From: Gottschalkia acidurici 9a
GTDB lineage: Bacteria; Bacillota; Clostridia; Tissierellales; Gottschalkiaceae
Length of the DNA: 64,000 nucleotides
Reading direction: 5' to 3'
Assembly (NCBI RefSeq): GCF_000299355.1
Contig: NC_018664.1
Span: 1 to 64,000, forward strand
Position numbers and translations under genes: made by a program. Within the stretch, counting starts at the first letter, position 1; every line of letters starts with the position of its first letter. The notes beneath the pieces were generated by a model. It did not search any database. It was not told where the DNA came from and saw nothing but the letters and a program-made list of their open reading frames with translations. Shown here piece by piece: positions 1 through 16,250 of the stretch.

Positions 1-100
1 TGCTTTTTTGTTTATATTTTTTATTTCTTTATATTATTTTTGTTTACTTATAAATTGTGGATTAAGCTGTTTATAAATTTAAATGATTGGAGGTAAATGA
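1..100 (+). promoter_or_regulatory. dnaA upstream region
   Basis: Very AT-rich leader before dnaA. It holds a one-mismatch DnaA box (TGTGGATTA, 56-64), which would fit dnaA autoregulation or a second cluster of the origin. A strong ribosome binding site (TTGGAGGT) sits just before the dnaA ATG. The region is cut by the window edge, so its promoter cannot be defined. Confidence 0.45.
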
Positions 101-1435
101 ATGGGATTAACCTTAGATGAAGTCTGGAGTAATTCGCTAAAAATAATAAGAACGGAACTAACAGAAGTAAGCTTCAATACATGGCTAAAATCTGTAGAGC
201 CTATAACTATGAATGATAATCATATAGTACTAGGAGCTCCAAACGAGTTTACTAAGAGCATACTAGAAGCTAGATACTTAACACTTATAAGAAATGCTAT
301 AAAAGAAGTCTCTGGTACAGACTATGATATAAACTTTTTGATTCCAGGTGAAGAGATCAATAATGATTTAGGGCATCAAAACAATCAAGTCCAAGATATT
401 GTATCCTCTAAATCTCAACTAAATCCTAAGTATATATTTGATACATTCGTTATAGGAAATAGTAATAGATTCGCCCATGCTGCATCACTAGCAGTTGCTG
501 AAGCTCCAGCTATGGCATATAATCCATTGTTCATCTATGGAGGAGTTGGTCTAGGTAAAACCCACCTAATGCATGCTATAGGTCACTATATTTTAAGCCA
601 AAATCCGAGCGCAAGTGTAGTATATGTATCATCTGAAAAATTCACTAATGAACTCATAAACTCTATTAGGGACGATAAGAACGTAGAGTTTAGAAGTAAG
701 TACAGAAATGTAGATGTGCTATTAATAGATGATATTCAATTTATAGCTGGAAAAGAACGAACTCAAGAAGAATTTTTTCATACATTTAATGCTCTACACG
801 ATGCCAATAAACAAATTATTATCTCAAGCGATAGACCCCCTAAGGAGATACCAACCTTAGAGGATAGACTGCGTTCGAGATTTGAATGGGGGCTTATAGC
901 AGATATTCAAGCACCTGACCTAGAAACCAGAATAGCTATTCTTAGAAAAAAGGCTCAGATGGAGAACATAGACGTTCCAAATGATGTAATGATATATATA
1001 GCAACTAAAATTAAGTCAAATATCAGGGAACTAGAAGGAGCACTAATAAGAATAGTAGCGTATTCTTCGTTAACCAATAGAGATGTCACAATAGATCTTG
1101 CAGAAGAGGCTTTAAAGGATATACTATCATCCTCTAAGCCTAAGGAAGTGAATGTAGACTTTATAAAAGAAATAGTTTCTAAACATATGGATATAAAAAT
1201 GGAGGACTTTAACTCTAAAAAAAGAACTCGAAATATCTCTTATCCTAGACAGATAGCAATGTATTTATCCAGAGAGCTAACTGATTTGTCTCTCCCAAAA
1301 ATAGGAGATGAGTTTGGTGGAAGAGATCATACTACAGTCATACACGCTTATGAAAAGATATCTAATGATATTGAAAGTGATTCAGAGTTTAGAAAAAAAG
1401 TTAATCAAATAATAGAAGAGATTAAAGGTGAATAA
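101..1435 (+). CDS. dnaA: Chromosomal replication initiator protein DnaA
   Basis: AAA+ ATPase that binds DnaA boxes at oriC, melts the origin and loads the replicative helicase. The 444-residue length is normal. Domain I is residues 1-80, a short variable linker follows to about 105, then the AAA+ core with Walker A GGVGLGKT at 147-154 and Walker B LLIDDIQF near 210. The C-terminal helix-turn-helix carries the family signature [14 protein letters not shown] follows TTGGAGGT at good spacing. It is the first gene of the origin cluster and is followed directly by the DnaA-box region. All key motifs are present. Confidence 0.98.
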   Translation: MGLTLDEVWSNSLKIIRTELTEVSFNTWLKSVEPITMNDNHIVLGAPNEFTKSILEARYLTLIRNAIKEVSGTDYDINFLIPGEEINNDLGHQNNQVQDIVSSKSQLNPKYIFDTFVIGNSNRFAHAASLAVAEAPAMAYNPLFIYGGVGLGKTHLMHAIGHYILSQNPSASVVYVSSEKFTNELINSIRDDKNVEFRSKYRNVDVLLIDDIQFIAGKERTQEEFFHTFNALHDANKQIIISSDRPPKEIPTLEDRLRSRFEWGLIADIQAPDLETRIAILRKKAQMENIDVPNDVMIYIATKIKSNIRELEGALIRIVAYSSLTNRDVTIDLAEEALKDILSSSKPKEVNVDFIKEIVSKHMDIKMEDFNSKKRTRNISYPRQIAMYLSRELTDLSLPKIGDEFGGRDHTTVIHAYEKISNDIESDSEFRKKVNQIIEEIKGE

Positions 1436-1682
1436 TTAACAATAGTATGTAGACAGTCTGTTGATAAATTGTTAATATATTTTTGTTTTTATATTTCTGT
1501 GAAGAAAACCTTAGTTATGTGGATAACTTTATAGTATATATAAACAAAATATTAACATAGTTTTTTGTTCTAATTTTAATAGTTAGCATAACTTATCCAC
1601 AAATTCACAGGTACTACTACTATTACTACTAATCTTTGTATATTATTATATCTATTTATCTATAAAGGAGGTTATCCACAAA
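1436..1682 (+). other. oriC: Replication origin oriC (dnaA-dnaN intergenic)
   Basis: Three perfect DnaA boxes are visible: TGTGGATAA at 1518-1526, TTATCCACA at 1593-1601 and TTATCCACA at 1672-1680. A one-mismatch box (TGTTGATAA) lies at 1459-1467. Right after the 1593 box, at 1612-1632, are consecutive triplets TAC TAC TAC TAT TAC TAC TAA, matching the DnaA-trio element of bacterial basal unwinding systems. An AT-rich stretch suited to melting follows. The last box overlaps the dnaN ribosome binding site, so DnaA binding there could also affect dnaN expression. Location between dnaA and dnaN agrees with known firmicute origins. Confidence 0.9.
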
Positions 1683-2780
1683 ATGAAGCTAATTATCGAT
1701 CAAAAGGAATTATCAAAGGGAATAAATATTGTTCAAAAAGGAGTATCATCTAAAACTACATTACCAATACTTAGCGGTATACTTTTAAAAGCCGAGGATA
1801 ATGTATTAACTCTTACAGGAACAGATTTAGAAATAGGGATAGAGACATCTATTGAGTGTAATGTAATAGAAGAAGGAAGTATCGTAGTAACTTCTAGAAT
1901 ATTTGGTGATATAATAAGAAAGTTATCAGATTTACCAGTAAACTTGGAAGTAGATGAAAAAGGAAATATCCACATAAGCTGTGGTCCATCTAACTTTAAC
2001 ATATTAGGTCAACCTTCAGAGGAATATCCACAGCTTGAAAAAATAGAGGATTTAAATTCTTTTCAAATTCCAAAGGATTTATTAAAGAATATGATAAGAC
2101 AAACTGTATTTGCAACAGCTCAAGATGAAACTAGGCCTATACTTACGGGAGCATTACTTGAAATAACTGATGGTAAAGCCACTCTAGTTGCATTAGATGG
2201 ATATAGATTAGCTCTTAAGAATATTTCTGTGGATTTTTCCGGAGATGTAAAGGTTGTAATACCAAGTAAAACTTTAAATGAAGTTAATAAAATACTAGAA
2301 GATGATGATTCTGACGTAAAAATAATATGTGCAGACAATCATATTATTTTTAAAGTAGGAAATACTATAATAACCTCAAGACTTCTAGAAGGACAATTTT
2401 TAAATTATAAAGATATAATAAGAAATGAATATAAGTCTAAAGTAAGAGTTAAGACTAAGTATATTCAAGATAGTATAGAAAGAGCTTCATTACTTGCTAG
2501 AGAAGGGAAAAATAATTTAATAAAATTAGATATATCTGACGATAAACTAATTATTACTTCAAACTCTGAAATAGGGAATGTACATGAAGAAATACCTATA
2601 CAATTAGATGGAAATGATATGGAGATTGCATTTAACTCTAAATATATTTTAGATGGAATAAAAGTTATAGATAGTGAAGAAATAGTTATGGATTTGGTAA
2701 GTAGCGTAAATCCATGTATAATAAAACCACTAGAGGATGAAAATTATACTTACTTAATATTACCAGTTAGACTAGCATAA
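1683..2780 (+). CDS. dnaN: DNA polymerase III beta sliding clamp
   Basis: Ring-shaped processivity clamp that tethers polymerase III and other replication or repair factors to DNA. At 365 residues it has the normal length for three repeated clamp folds. It begins MKLIIDQKELSKGINIVQKG and ends in YTYLILPVRLA, matching the conserved C-terminal PVRL tail that lines the client-binding pocket. The start follows AAAGGAGG, which overlaps a DnaA box. Second gene of the origin cluster. Confidence 0.98.
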   Translation: MKLIIDQKELSKGINIVQKGVSSKTTLPILSGILLKAEDNVLTLTGTDLEIGIETSIECNVIEEGSIVVTSRIFGDIIRKLSDLPVNLEVDEKGNIHISCGPSNFNILGQPSEEYPQLEKIEDLNSFQIPKDLLKNMIRQTVFATAQDETRPILTGALLEITDGKATLVALDGYRLALKNISVDFSGDVKVVIPSKTLNEVNKILEDDDSDVKIICADNHIIFKVGNTIITSRLLEGQFLNYKDIIRNEYKSKVRVKTKYIQDSIERASLLAREGKNNLIKLDISDDKLIITSNSEIGNVHEEIPIQLDGNDMEIAFNSKYILDGIKVIDSEEIVMDLVSSVNPCIIKPLEDENYTYLILPVRLA

Positions 2781-2814
2781 TAAGATATAAACTATCAAAC
2801 ATTATAAAAATTTA

Positions 2815-2834
2815 GACACCTATTAATAGGTGTC
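2815..2834 (+). terminator. Perfect hairpin after dnaN
   Basis: GACACCTATTAATAGGTGTC is a perfect inverted repeat just before the S4 gene, followed by TATTATATTT rather than a clean T-run. It could be a weak terminator or an mRNA processing or stability element between dnaN and the next gene. Confidence 0.5.
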
Positions 2835-2856
2835 TATTATATTTAAAGGAGGAAGA

Positions 2857-3069
2857 ATGATGAGAGAAATAACTATAGAAACTGAATTTATAAAATTAGA
2901 TCAACTGTTGAAATATGCCGAAATAACACAAAGTGGTGGAGAAAGTAAAATTTTAATAAAAGAAGGGGAGGTAAAGGTAAACGGAGAAGTAGCATTTGAG
3001 AGAGGGAAGAAAATAAGAAGTGGTGATATAGTAGAGGTAGACGGTTTTGAAAAGTTTATAATAAAGTAA
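2857..3069 (+). CDS. S4-domain RNA-binding protein (YaaA/RlbA type)
   Basis: Small S4-fold protein of about 70 residues, the YaaA/RlbA type found between dnaN and recF in many firmicutes. The S4 core is seen as [20 protein letters not shown], then [25 protein letters not shown]4 domains bind structured RNA, and a role in ribosome assembly or recF regulation has been proposed for relatives. Two adjacent ATGs at 2857 and 2860 follow AAAGGAGG; either could be used. Context is the main support for the assignment. Confidence 0.9.
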   Translation: MMREITIETEFIKLDQLLKYAEITQSGGESKILIKEGEVKVNGEVAFERGKKIRSGDIVEVDGFEKFIIK

Positions 3070-3162
3070 ACTTAAGTATAATTTTTTTTTATGATATAAT
3101 AAATTGTTAATATAGAAAAATATTTTTAAGAAAGATAAAAAATCAGGGAAGGAGAAGCTATA

Positions 3163-4284
3163 TTGCATGTAGAGAGCATTAGATTAATTAATTTTAGAAA
3201 CTATAAAAAATTAAATATAAAATTAAATAAAAATTTGAATATCTTTTTAGGACATAATGCTCAGGGGAAAACAAACCTTTTAGAATCAATATATATAGCT
3301 TCTAGTGGAAGATCGTATAGGACTAATAGAGATAGAGAGCTTATAAATATAGAAAAAGATGCAGGATATATAGGACTAAAAGTAGTAAAAAGTGAATTTG
3401 ACAAATATATAGAAATTAAATTTGAAAAAAGTAAAAATAAAAGAGTAAGAATAAATAAAGTAGAAATAGACAAATTATCTGAATTAATAGGACAGATAAA
3501 TGTTGTGATATTTTCACCAGAAGATTTAAACTTAATAAAAGGTGGTCCTTTAGAGAGACGGTCATTTTTAGATATAGAAATATCTCAAATAAAACCAAGA
3601 TATAGATATAATTTAAGCAAATATAATAAGATATTATTTCAACGTAATAATCTTTTAAAAAAGGTGAAGTATGACAATACTAATCTAAAGACTATAGATA
3701 TTTGGAATCAACAACTAATAGATACGGGTACAGAAATAATAATTGACCGAATAAACTTTACAAAGGGCTTATCTGACATATCTAAAGACATTCACAAAAA
3801 ACTTACAACGGAAAATGAAAATTTATCAATACACTACGTATCTTCATTTAAAGTGGACGAAGAAAATATAAAAAGAGAAGAAATAAAAGAAAACTTTAAA
3901 AAGTTATTAGATAAAAGTTTGGACAGGGATATAGAAAGATGTACTACTGAGTATGGTCCACATAGAGATGACATAGAAATTTTAATAAATGGTATGACAT
4001 GTAGAACATATGGTTCTCAAGGTCAACAAAGAACTGCTGCACTTTCATTAAAGTTAGCAGAAGTAGAACTTATAAAATCGGAGATAGGGGAGTATCCGAT
4101 ACTGTTGCTAGATGATGTACTATCTGAACTAGATATAAACAGGAGAAAGTCACTAGTTACTACATTTAAAGATATACAGACTATAATAACTTCTACAGAT
4201 GATATAGAAGTGGATGATATAGGGGAAGAGTCTAAAAGTGTATTTTTAATTAATAACGGTGAAGTTTTATATAAAAAGGGGTGA
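3163..4284 (+). CDS. recF: DNA replication/repair protein RecF
   Basis: SMC-like ATPase that helps load RecA at single-strand gaps and stalled forks. The 373-residue length is typical. Walker A is GHNAQGKTNLLE near residue 30. The ABC signature region SQGQQRTAALSLKLAE and Walker B PILLLDDVLSELD are in the C-terminal part. The start is TTG at 3163, preceded by GGAAGGAG; no ATG fits better, and the sequence then reads HVESIRLINFRNYK as expected for RecF. The stop lies four bases before the remB start, so the two are probably co-translated. Confidence 0.96.
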   Translation: MHVESIRLINFRNYKKLNIKLNKNLNIFLGHNAQGKTNLLESIYIASSGRSYRTNRDRELINIEKDAGYIGLKVVKSEFDKYIEIKFEKSKNKRVRINKVEIDKLSELIGQINVVIFSPEDLNLIKGGPLERRSFLDIEISQIKPRYRYNLSKYNKILFQRNNLLKKVKYDNTNLKTIDIWNQQLIDTGTEIIIDRINFTKGLSDISKDIHKKLTTENENLSIHYVSSFKVDEENIKREEIKENFKKLLDKSLDRDIERCTTEYGPHRDDIEILINGMTCRTYGSQGQQRTAALSLKLAEVELIKSEIGEYPILLLDDVLSELDINRRKSLVTTFKDIQTIITSTDDIEVDDIGEESKSVFLINNGEVLYKKG

Positions 4285-4288
4285 TAAA

Positions 4289-4576
4289 ATGTTGTTGCAT
4301 CTTGGAAAAGATAAAGTAATACCTTTGAAAGATATTATAGCTATAATAGACGCAGAATCAGCATTTAAATCAGAATACACAAAAGAGTTCTTTAAAATAG
4401 CAGAAGAGGATGGGTTTATAAATAGCACGAATGAGGAAATAAAATCGTATATATTAACTGAAAGATCTAACAAGCATAAAAAAGGTGATCTAAAATCAAG
4501 ACAAAGTATAATATATACTTCAAATATATCAACAGTTACTCTTCAGAAAAGAGCAGGATTTATTGAAAATATATAA
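4289..4576 (+). CDS. remB: Extracellular matrix regulator RemB-like (DUF370)
   Basis: A 95-residue DUF370 protein, the family of B. subtilis RemA/RemB (YaaB), DNA-binding proteins that act on biofilm and osmoprotection genes there. It begins MLLHLGKDKVIPLKDIIAIID, the conserved N-terminus. It lies between recF and gyrB as in B. subtilis. ATG at 4289 follows AAAAAGGGGTG and starts directly behind the recF stop. Its targets in this organism are unknown. Confidence 0.88.
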   Translation: MLLHLGKDKVIPLKDIIAIIDAESAFKSEYTKEFFKIAEEDGFINSTNEEIKSYILTERSNKHKKGDLKSRQSIIYTSNISTVTLQKRAGFIENI

Positions 4577-4596
4577 TATAGAGAAAACTAAAATAG

Positions 4597-6522
<1,926 letters not shown>

Positions 6523-6561
6523 TAGTTTCATATGAAACACTATTTGAGGAGTGAGAATTAA

Positions 6562-9003
6562 ATGAGCGATGATAATAAAAGGGTTGTGGATATAGACATA
6601 AGAGAAGAAATGAAAAAGTCATACTTAGACTATTCTATGAGTGTAATAGTAAGTAGAGCATTGCCTGATGTTAGAGATGGACTAAAACCTGTTCATAGAA
6701 GAATACTTTATGCAATGAATGACTTAGGAATGACACCAGATAAACCCCATAAAAAATCAGCCCGTATAGTCGGGGAAGTATTAGGTAAGTATCACCCACA
6801 TGGAGATACAGCTGTTTATGATGCTATGGTTAGACTTGCACAAGATTTTTCGACTAGGTATATGCTAATTGATGGACATGGTAACTTTGGATCGGTTGAT
6901 GGTGATGGTGCAGCTGCTATGCGTTACACAGAAGCCAGAATGTCTAAAATTGCATTAGAAATGCTTAGAGATATAGGAAAGGATACTATAGATTATAGAC
7001 TTAACTTTGACGAAACACTAAATGAGCCTAAGGTGTTACCTAGTAGATTTCCAAACTTACTAGTGAATGGATCATCTGGTATAGCCGTAGGAATGGCTAC
7101 ATCTATTCCACCTCATAATTTAAGTGAGGTTATAGATGGTATAGTAGCTATGATAGACAATAAAGATATAACTATAGAAGAAATTATATCTCATATAAAA
7201 GGACCAGATTTTCCTACTGGTGCAATTATAATGGGAAAAGAAAATATAAGAGAAGCTTACAGAACTGGTAGAGGAAAAGTAATAGTTAGATCTGAAGCTG
7301 AAATAGAGGAAAATAGTAAAGGTAGATCATCGATAATAGTTACAGAAATACCCTATCAAGTAAATAAAGCTAGACTTATAGAAAAGATAGCGGAACTTGT
7401 AAGAGACAAAAGGATAGAAGGTATCTCTGATTTAAGGGATGAGTCTGATCGGGATGGAATGAGGATAGTTATTGAGATTAAAAGAGATGCAAATGCTAAT
7501 ATAGTCTTAAATAACTTATACAAATATACTCAGCTACAGGCTACTTTCAGTATTATAATGTTAGCCTTAGTTAATGATCAGCCTAAAGTATTAAATTTAC
7601 ATCAGATGATAAAACACTATTTAGATCATCAAGTGGAAGTTATAGTAAGAAGAACTCAATATGAGTTGAATAAAGCGGAAGAAAGAGCCCATATACTAGC
7701 AGGATTAAGAATAGCTCTGGACAATATAGATGCTGTGATAAAGTTAATAAGAGGTTCATCAACTACTGCTGAAGCTAAAGATGGTCTGATGAATCAATTT
7801 GGACTTTCAGATAAGCAAGCCCAAGCTATATTAGACATGAGACTACAAAGATTAACTGGTTTAGAAAGAGAAAAGATAGAAGAAGAATATAATGCTCTTA
7901 TGATAGAAATAAGTAGATTGAAAGAAATATTAGCTAGTGAAGAGTTAGTATATGGAATTATAAAACAAGAGTTACTTGAAATAAAGGAAAATTATGGTGA
8001 TGAAAGAAGAACTAAAATAAGAGTTTCAGAAGAAGATATAGATATTGAAGATATGATCCAAGAAGAGAATGTTGCGATAACTCTAACACACTTTGGATAT
8101 ATAAAGCGTCTTCCAGAAGACACATATAAAACTCAAAAAAGAGGTGGAAGAGGGGTAGCTGGACTTACTACGAGAGAGGAAGACTTTGTAGAACATCTAT
8201 TTATAACTTCAACTCACGATAATCTATTATTCTTTACTAATCAAGGAAAAGTATATACTATGAAGGCATATGAGATACCAGAAGCTAAACGTCAAGCAAG
8301 AGGTATGGCTATAATAAACCTTCTTCAACTTAATCCAGAAGAAAAGATTACCGCAGTAATTCCTATAAGAGACTTTGTAGAAGATAATTATTTGATTTTA
8401 GTTACTAAAAAAGGAATTACTAAAAAACTAAGATTGAATGAACTTCAAAATATAAGAAAAAATGGATTAATAGCCATAAGCTTAAAAGAAGAAGATGAAC
8501 TTATAGGTGTTAGAAAGACAGAGGGTGATGATAATGTTATACTAGTCACTTCTAATGGAATGTCAATAACATTTAACGAAAAAGACGTTAGAGATATGGG
8601 AAGAACTGCTATGGGTGTGAAAGCTATAACTCTAAATAAAGGTGATTATCTAGTAGGTATGGACTTAGTAAAGCCGAATAAAGAATTATTAGTAATAAGT
8701 GAGTTTGGATATGGAAAAAGAACTTCACTAGATGAATATAGAATTCAGTCTAGAGGTGGAAAAGGAATAAAAACTTATAATATTAAAGATATAACAGGAA
8801 AGATTATAAGTGCCGGAGTAGTAGAAGAAGATGATGATATATTGATAGTAAGTCTTGGTGGTACTATTATAAGACTTAATGTATCAGATATATCCCAAAT
8901 GGGTAGATCTACTCAGGGTGTTAGACTTATGAAAATGGCAAAAGATGATAAAGTAGTTTCAGTTGCAAAAGTATTAGTAGAAGAAGAAAATGAAGAAGAA
9001 TAA
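6562..9003 (+). CDS. gyrA: DNA gyrase subunit A
   Basis: DNA breakage-reunion subunit of gyrase, 813 residues. The catalytic tyrosine is Tyr122 in [11 protein letters not shown]. The quinolone-determining segment reads [12 protein letters not shown]; the residue equivalent to E. coli Ser83 is Thr83 and Asp87 is kept, which looks wild type for clostridia. The C-terminal beta-pinwheel has the GyrA box QKRGGRGV and several degenerate repeats, and the protein ends in an acidic tail. ATG follows GAGGAGTG. Transcription ends at a strong hairpin directly after the stop. Confidence 0.98.
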   Translation: MSDDNKRVVDIDIREEMKKSYLDYSMSVIVSRALPDVRDGLKPVHRRILYAMNDLGMTPDKPHKKSARIVGEVLGKYHPHGDTAVYDAMVRLAQDFSTRYMLIDGHGNFGSVDGDGAAAMRYTEARMSKIALEMLRDIGKDTIDYRLNFDETLNEPKVLPSRFPNLLVNGSSGIAVGMATSIPPHNLSEVIDGIVAMIDNKDITIEEIISHIKGPDFPTGAIIMGKENIREAYRTGRGKVIVRSEAEIEENSKGRSSIIVTEIPYQVNKARLIEKIAELVRDKRIEGISDLRDESDRDGMRIVIEIKRDANANIVLNNLYKYTQLQATFSIIMLALVNDQPKVLNLHQMIKHYLDHQVEVIVRRTQYELNKAEERAHILAGLRIALDNIDAVIKLIRGSSTTAEAKDGLMNQFGLSDKQAQAILDMRLQRLTGLEREKIEEEYNALMIEISRLKEILASEELVYGIIKQELLEIKENYGDERRTKIRVSEEDIDIEDMIQEENVAITLTHFGYIKRLPEDTYKTQKRGGRGVAGLTTREEDFVEHLFITSTHDNLLFFTNQGKVYTMKAYEIPEAKRQARGMAIINLLQLNPEEKITAVIPIRDFVEDNYLILVTKKGITKKLRLNELQNIRKNGLIAISLKEEDELIGVRKTEGDDNVILVTSNGMSITFNEKDVRDMGRTAMGVKAITLNKGDYLVGMDLVKPNKELLVISEFGYGKRTSLDEYRIQSRGGKGIKTYNIKDITGKIISAGVVEEDDDILIVSLGGTIIRLNVSDISQMGRSTQGVRLMKMAKDDKVVSVAKVLVEEENEEE

Positions 9004-9045
9004 AAAAAGAACCTTTTGGATTATAAGTCCTTTAGGTTCTTTTTT
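9004..9045 (+). terminator. gyrA terminator
   Basis: AAAGAACCT pairs with AGGTTCTTT around a loop, followed by a T-run. It starts at the gyrA stop codon, separating the gyrase operon from the rsbV-rsbW-sigB operon. Confidence 0.85.
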
Positions 9046-9156
9046 ATATCCAATAAGTTTACATAGTGTGTAAAATATTATAATATTATAATAGTAAATA
9101 ATATTATATAATATTTTTTATCGAATTAAGATGAATTAAGGGAGGAGAAAGAAAAT

Positions 9157-9474
9157 ATGGGATTAGAAATTTTAAAAAAGTTTGATAAAGATGATAATCA
9201 ATGGGTAGTAAGTCCAATAGGAGAAATAGATATATACACATCAGATGAATTTAAAAACATGTTATTACAATTAGTAGAAGAAGAGGGTACAGATATAACT
9301 ATAGTTGGAGATTCACTAGAATATATAGATAGTACAGGATTAGGAGTATTAATAAGCATTCTTAAAAAATTAAAAGAGAGTAATAATACAATAACTATAA
9401 CAAATATAAAGCCTAGCATAAAGAAACTACTTGAATTAACAAGTCTAGATAAAGTATTTATTATTAAGGAGTGA
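9157..9474 (+). CDS. rsbV: Anti-sigma factor antagonist, STAS domain (RsbV-like)
   Basis: A 105-residue single STAS-domain protein of the RsbV/SpoIIAA family. In the family, the dephosphorylated form binds the anti-sigma kinase and frees the sigma factor. The phosphorylated serine is expected at Ser59 in the motif YIDSTGLGVLI. ATG follows GGGAGGAG. The stop overlaps the start region of the kinase gene, and the rsbV-rsbW-sigB order is the classic partner-switching operon. Because the partner sigma is sigma-B-like rather than SigF, RsbV is favoured over SpoIIAA. Confidence 0.9.
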   Translation: MGLEILKKFDKDDNQWVVSPIGEIDIYTSDEFKNMLLQLVEEEGTDITIVGDSLEYIDSTGLGVLISILKKLKESNNTITITNIKPSIKKLLELTSLDKVFIIKE

Positions 9475-9479
9475 TTTTT

Positions 9480-9899
9480 TTGGTTGATAATATAAAGCTG
9501 ATCATATCCAGTGAAAAGGATAAGATAGCAGGATACATGAGTACAATTAGACTTACAACATCATCTATAGCTAGTAACATAGGATTTGATATAGATGAAA
9601 TAGACGATATTAAAGTGTCACTAGGAGAAGCTTGTACAAATATAATTAAGCATGGACTAAATGAAGGGGAAGGCAAAATAGAGATAGAATATAATATATA
9701 TAACGATAAACTAACTATAATAGTAAAAGATACTGGTAAGGGATTTGATACTTCAAAAATTAAAGACCCTAATATAGAAGAATTAAATGAAAGTGGATTA
9801 GGAATATTCATTATAAAATCACTAATGGATGAAGTAAATATATTAAGTAGTGACAATAATGGCACAGAAATAGTAATGACTAAAATAAAAAATGTTTAG
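9480..9899 (+). CDS. rsbW: Anti-sigma-B factor / serine kinase (RsbW-like)
   Basis: GHKL-fold serine kinase and anti-sigma factor of about 139 residues. The N box is SLGEACTNIIKHG, and the G1 and G2 boxes are VKDTGKGFD and SGLGIFIIKSLMDEV. In the family it phosphorylates the STAS partner and holds the sigma factor. The best start is TTG at 9480, eight bases after AAGGAG; a GTG at 9471 overlaps the rsbV stop but has poor spacing. Translational coupling with rsbV is likely. Confidence 0.9.
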   Translation: MVDNIKLIISSEKDKIAGYMSTIRLTTSSIASNIGFDIDEIDDIKVSLGEACTNIIKHGLNEGEGKIEIEYNIYNDKLTIIVKDTGKGFDTSKIKDPNIEELNESGLGIFIIKSLMDEVNILSSDNNGTEIVMTKIKNV

Positions 9900-9916
9900 A
9901 AAAAGGGATGGTGAAG

Positions 9917-10708
9917 ATGAATACACCAGCATTTAAAAAAAGAAAAGATATTTCAAATATAAAAGATAAGGATAGTAAAACATTATTTAAGCTTTACAGT
10001 GAAAATAAAGAATCTACAATAAGGGAAGAAATAATACATAGATATTTATATATAGCTGAAATTTTATCTAAGAAATACTCTAATAGGGGTATAGATTATG
10101 AAGATATATATCAAGTAGCATGTTTAGGTTTAATATACTCAGTAGATAGATTTGATATATCAAGAGGATATGAGTTTTCTAGCTTTGCCACACCCACTAT
10201 AATAGGTGAAATAAAAAAGCACTTTAGAGACAAAGGATGGGCAATAAGGGTTCCAAGAAGAATTCAAGAACTTTCACAAAAAGTTAACTTAGCTAGAAAT
10301 ACATTAAATCAAAAATTACAAAGAACTCCTACAGTAAAAGAGTTAGCAGAATATCTAGATGTTACTTCAGAGGATGTACTTGAAGCAATGGAAGCTGGTA
10401 AGGTATATACACCACAGTCACTAGATACTCCATATGAATCTGATGGAGAAGATAAGGAAGTTACACTAGCCGACTTAATAGGGGAGGAAGACAAGCAATT
10501 TGATAAAATAGAGAATAATGATTTTCTTTCTAAAATGATATTCAAGTTAAATGATGTTGAAAAGAAGATAATAGATGATAGATATTTTAAACGAAAAACT
10601 CAAGTAGATATAGCAAACGAATTAGGAATTTCGCAAATGACGGTATCCAGAATGGAGAAAAAAATAATAGAGAGATTTAGAAGAGAACTTGAGAAATCAA
10701 ATGGCTAA
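9917..10708 (+). CDS. sigB: RNA polymerase sigma factor SigB (stress sigma)
   Basis: Sigma-70 family factor of the SigB/SigF/SigG group, about 263 residues. Region 2 includes YEDIYQVACLGLIYSVDRFD and SSFATPTIIGEIKKHFRD. Region 3 follows (VPRRIQELSQKVN), and region 4 has the helix-turn-helix TQVDIANELGISQMTVSRME. It is released by the rsbV/rsbW switch encoded just upstream. Starts at 9908 and 9917 are both possible; 9917 has better spacing. In clostridia the homolog controls stress and redox genes. Confidence 0.9.
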   Translation: MNTPAFKKRKDISNIKDKDSKTLFKLYSENKESTIREEIIHRYLYIAEILSKKYSNRGIDYEDIYQVACLGLIYSVDRFDISRGYEFSSFATPTIIGEIKKHFRDKGWAIRVPRRIQELSQKVNLARNTLNQKLQRTPTVKELAEYLDVTSEDVLEAMEAGKVYTPQSLDTPYESDGEDKEVTLADLIGEEDKQFDKIENNDFLSKMIFKLNDVEKKIIDDRYFKRKTQVDIANELGISQMTVSRMEKKIIERFRRELEKSNG

Positions 10709-10738
10709 CTTATTTAAATAGTCATTTGATTTTTTTTA
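10694..10738 (+). terminator. sigB terminator
   Basis: AAATCAAATG and CATTTGATTT form a stem around the sigB stop codon and are followed by a long T-run. It insulates the sigB operon from the rRNA promoters that begin ten bases later. Confidence 0.85.
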
Positions 10739-10748
10739 GAAATAAGTG

Positions 10749-10994
10749 TTGACTCTATAATGTAATTATGATATATTATAAAAGTTGTCAAAAGAAACAA
10801 GACAAACACAGATGCAGAGACACTTAAATTTCTTGGAAAATTAAGAAATAAAAAAAGTTTTAAAAAAGTGTTGACAAAGAAAAAGAAACCTGGTAAAGTA
10901 GTAAGAGTCGCCGCAAGAAAGCGACACAGCAAAACAAGAAGTGAGAAAAAAGTCGAAAAAACTTCTTGACAGAATGTTAAAAGGATGTTAAGAT
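10749..10994 (+). promoter_or_regulatory. Three tandem rRNA promoters
   Basis: Three sigma-A-type promoters, each with a 17-base spacer, precede the rRNA genes: TTGACT (10749) with TATATT (10772); TTGACA (10871) with TAAAGT (10894); TTGACA (10966) with TAAGAT (10989). The rest of the leader up to 11116 contains no gene and probably holds antitermination and processing signals. Tandem promoters are usual for strong rrn operons. Confidence 0.8.
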
Positions 10995-11116
10995 AGTGAA
11001 ACAGACTTTGGTCTTTGAAAATTAAACAGTAAAAAGCAAGTTAATTCCTAGAATTAATAACAAATGAAGCTCAACATTAAATAGAGCAGTCAGCAGAAGC
11101 TGAGACAGAAAACTTT

Positions 11117-15843
<4,727 letters not shown>

Positions 15844-15913
15844 ATATATTAAAGAATAATCTAATCGCTGTGTAGTTTTGAAGGTGCAAAACATCTTTAA
15901 AAAAGCAAAGAAA

Positions 15914-16030
15914 TCCAGTGACGATAGCGAAGGGGTCACACCTGTTCCCATACCGAACACAGAAGTTAAGCCCTTCAGCGCTGATGGTACTTGGCGGGAG
16001 ACTGCCTGGGAGAGTAAGACGTTGCTGGTT
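15914..16030 (+). rRNA. rrf: 5S ribosomal RNA
   Basis: About 117 bases, starting TCCAGTGACGATAGCGAAGG and ending at the complementary CGTTGCTGGT. The loop CCCATACCGAACACAGAAGT is characteristic of 5S rRNA. It closes the operon; a T-run follows immediately. Confidence 0.95.
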
Positions 16031-16060
16031 TTTTTATTTTTTTGAATAATATTAAATTAA

Positions 16061-16089
16061 ACCTCAGATGTAATTCTGAGGTTTTTTGT
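16061..16089 (+). terminator. rRNA operon terminator
   Basis: ACCTCAGA and TCTGAGGT form a stem around TGTAAT, followed by TTTTTTG. Factor-independent terminator 30 bases after 5S. Confidence 0.85.
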
Positions 16090-16130
16090 GTTGGAAAATA
16101 TAGATAAAAGCAATTTGATTCTTAATAGAT

Positions 16131-16145
16131 ATTGATAATATCAAT
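16131..16145. promoter_or_regulatory. Palindrome upstream of oxyanion importer operon
   Basis: ATTGATAATATCAAT is a perfect 7-1-7 palindrome about 105 bases before the binding-protein gene. It shares TGATAAT half-site character with Fur boxes but is not a clean match. It may be the operator of the importer, for Fur, for another metalloregulator, or for the AraC-type regulator encoded behind the operon. Confidence 0.35.
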
Positions 16146-16250
16146 TATACAAGCCAGAAAATATATATTATAATAGTGATTGGTATACTCGGGATAAATG
16201 AGATGTCAAAAGATTTTACGAATTTTAAAATAATAAGGAGTGTAACACTA

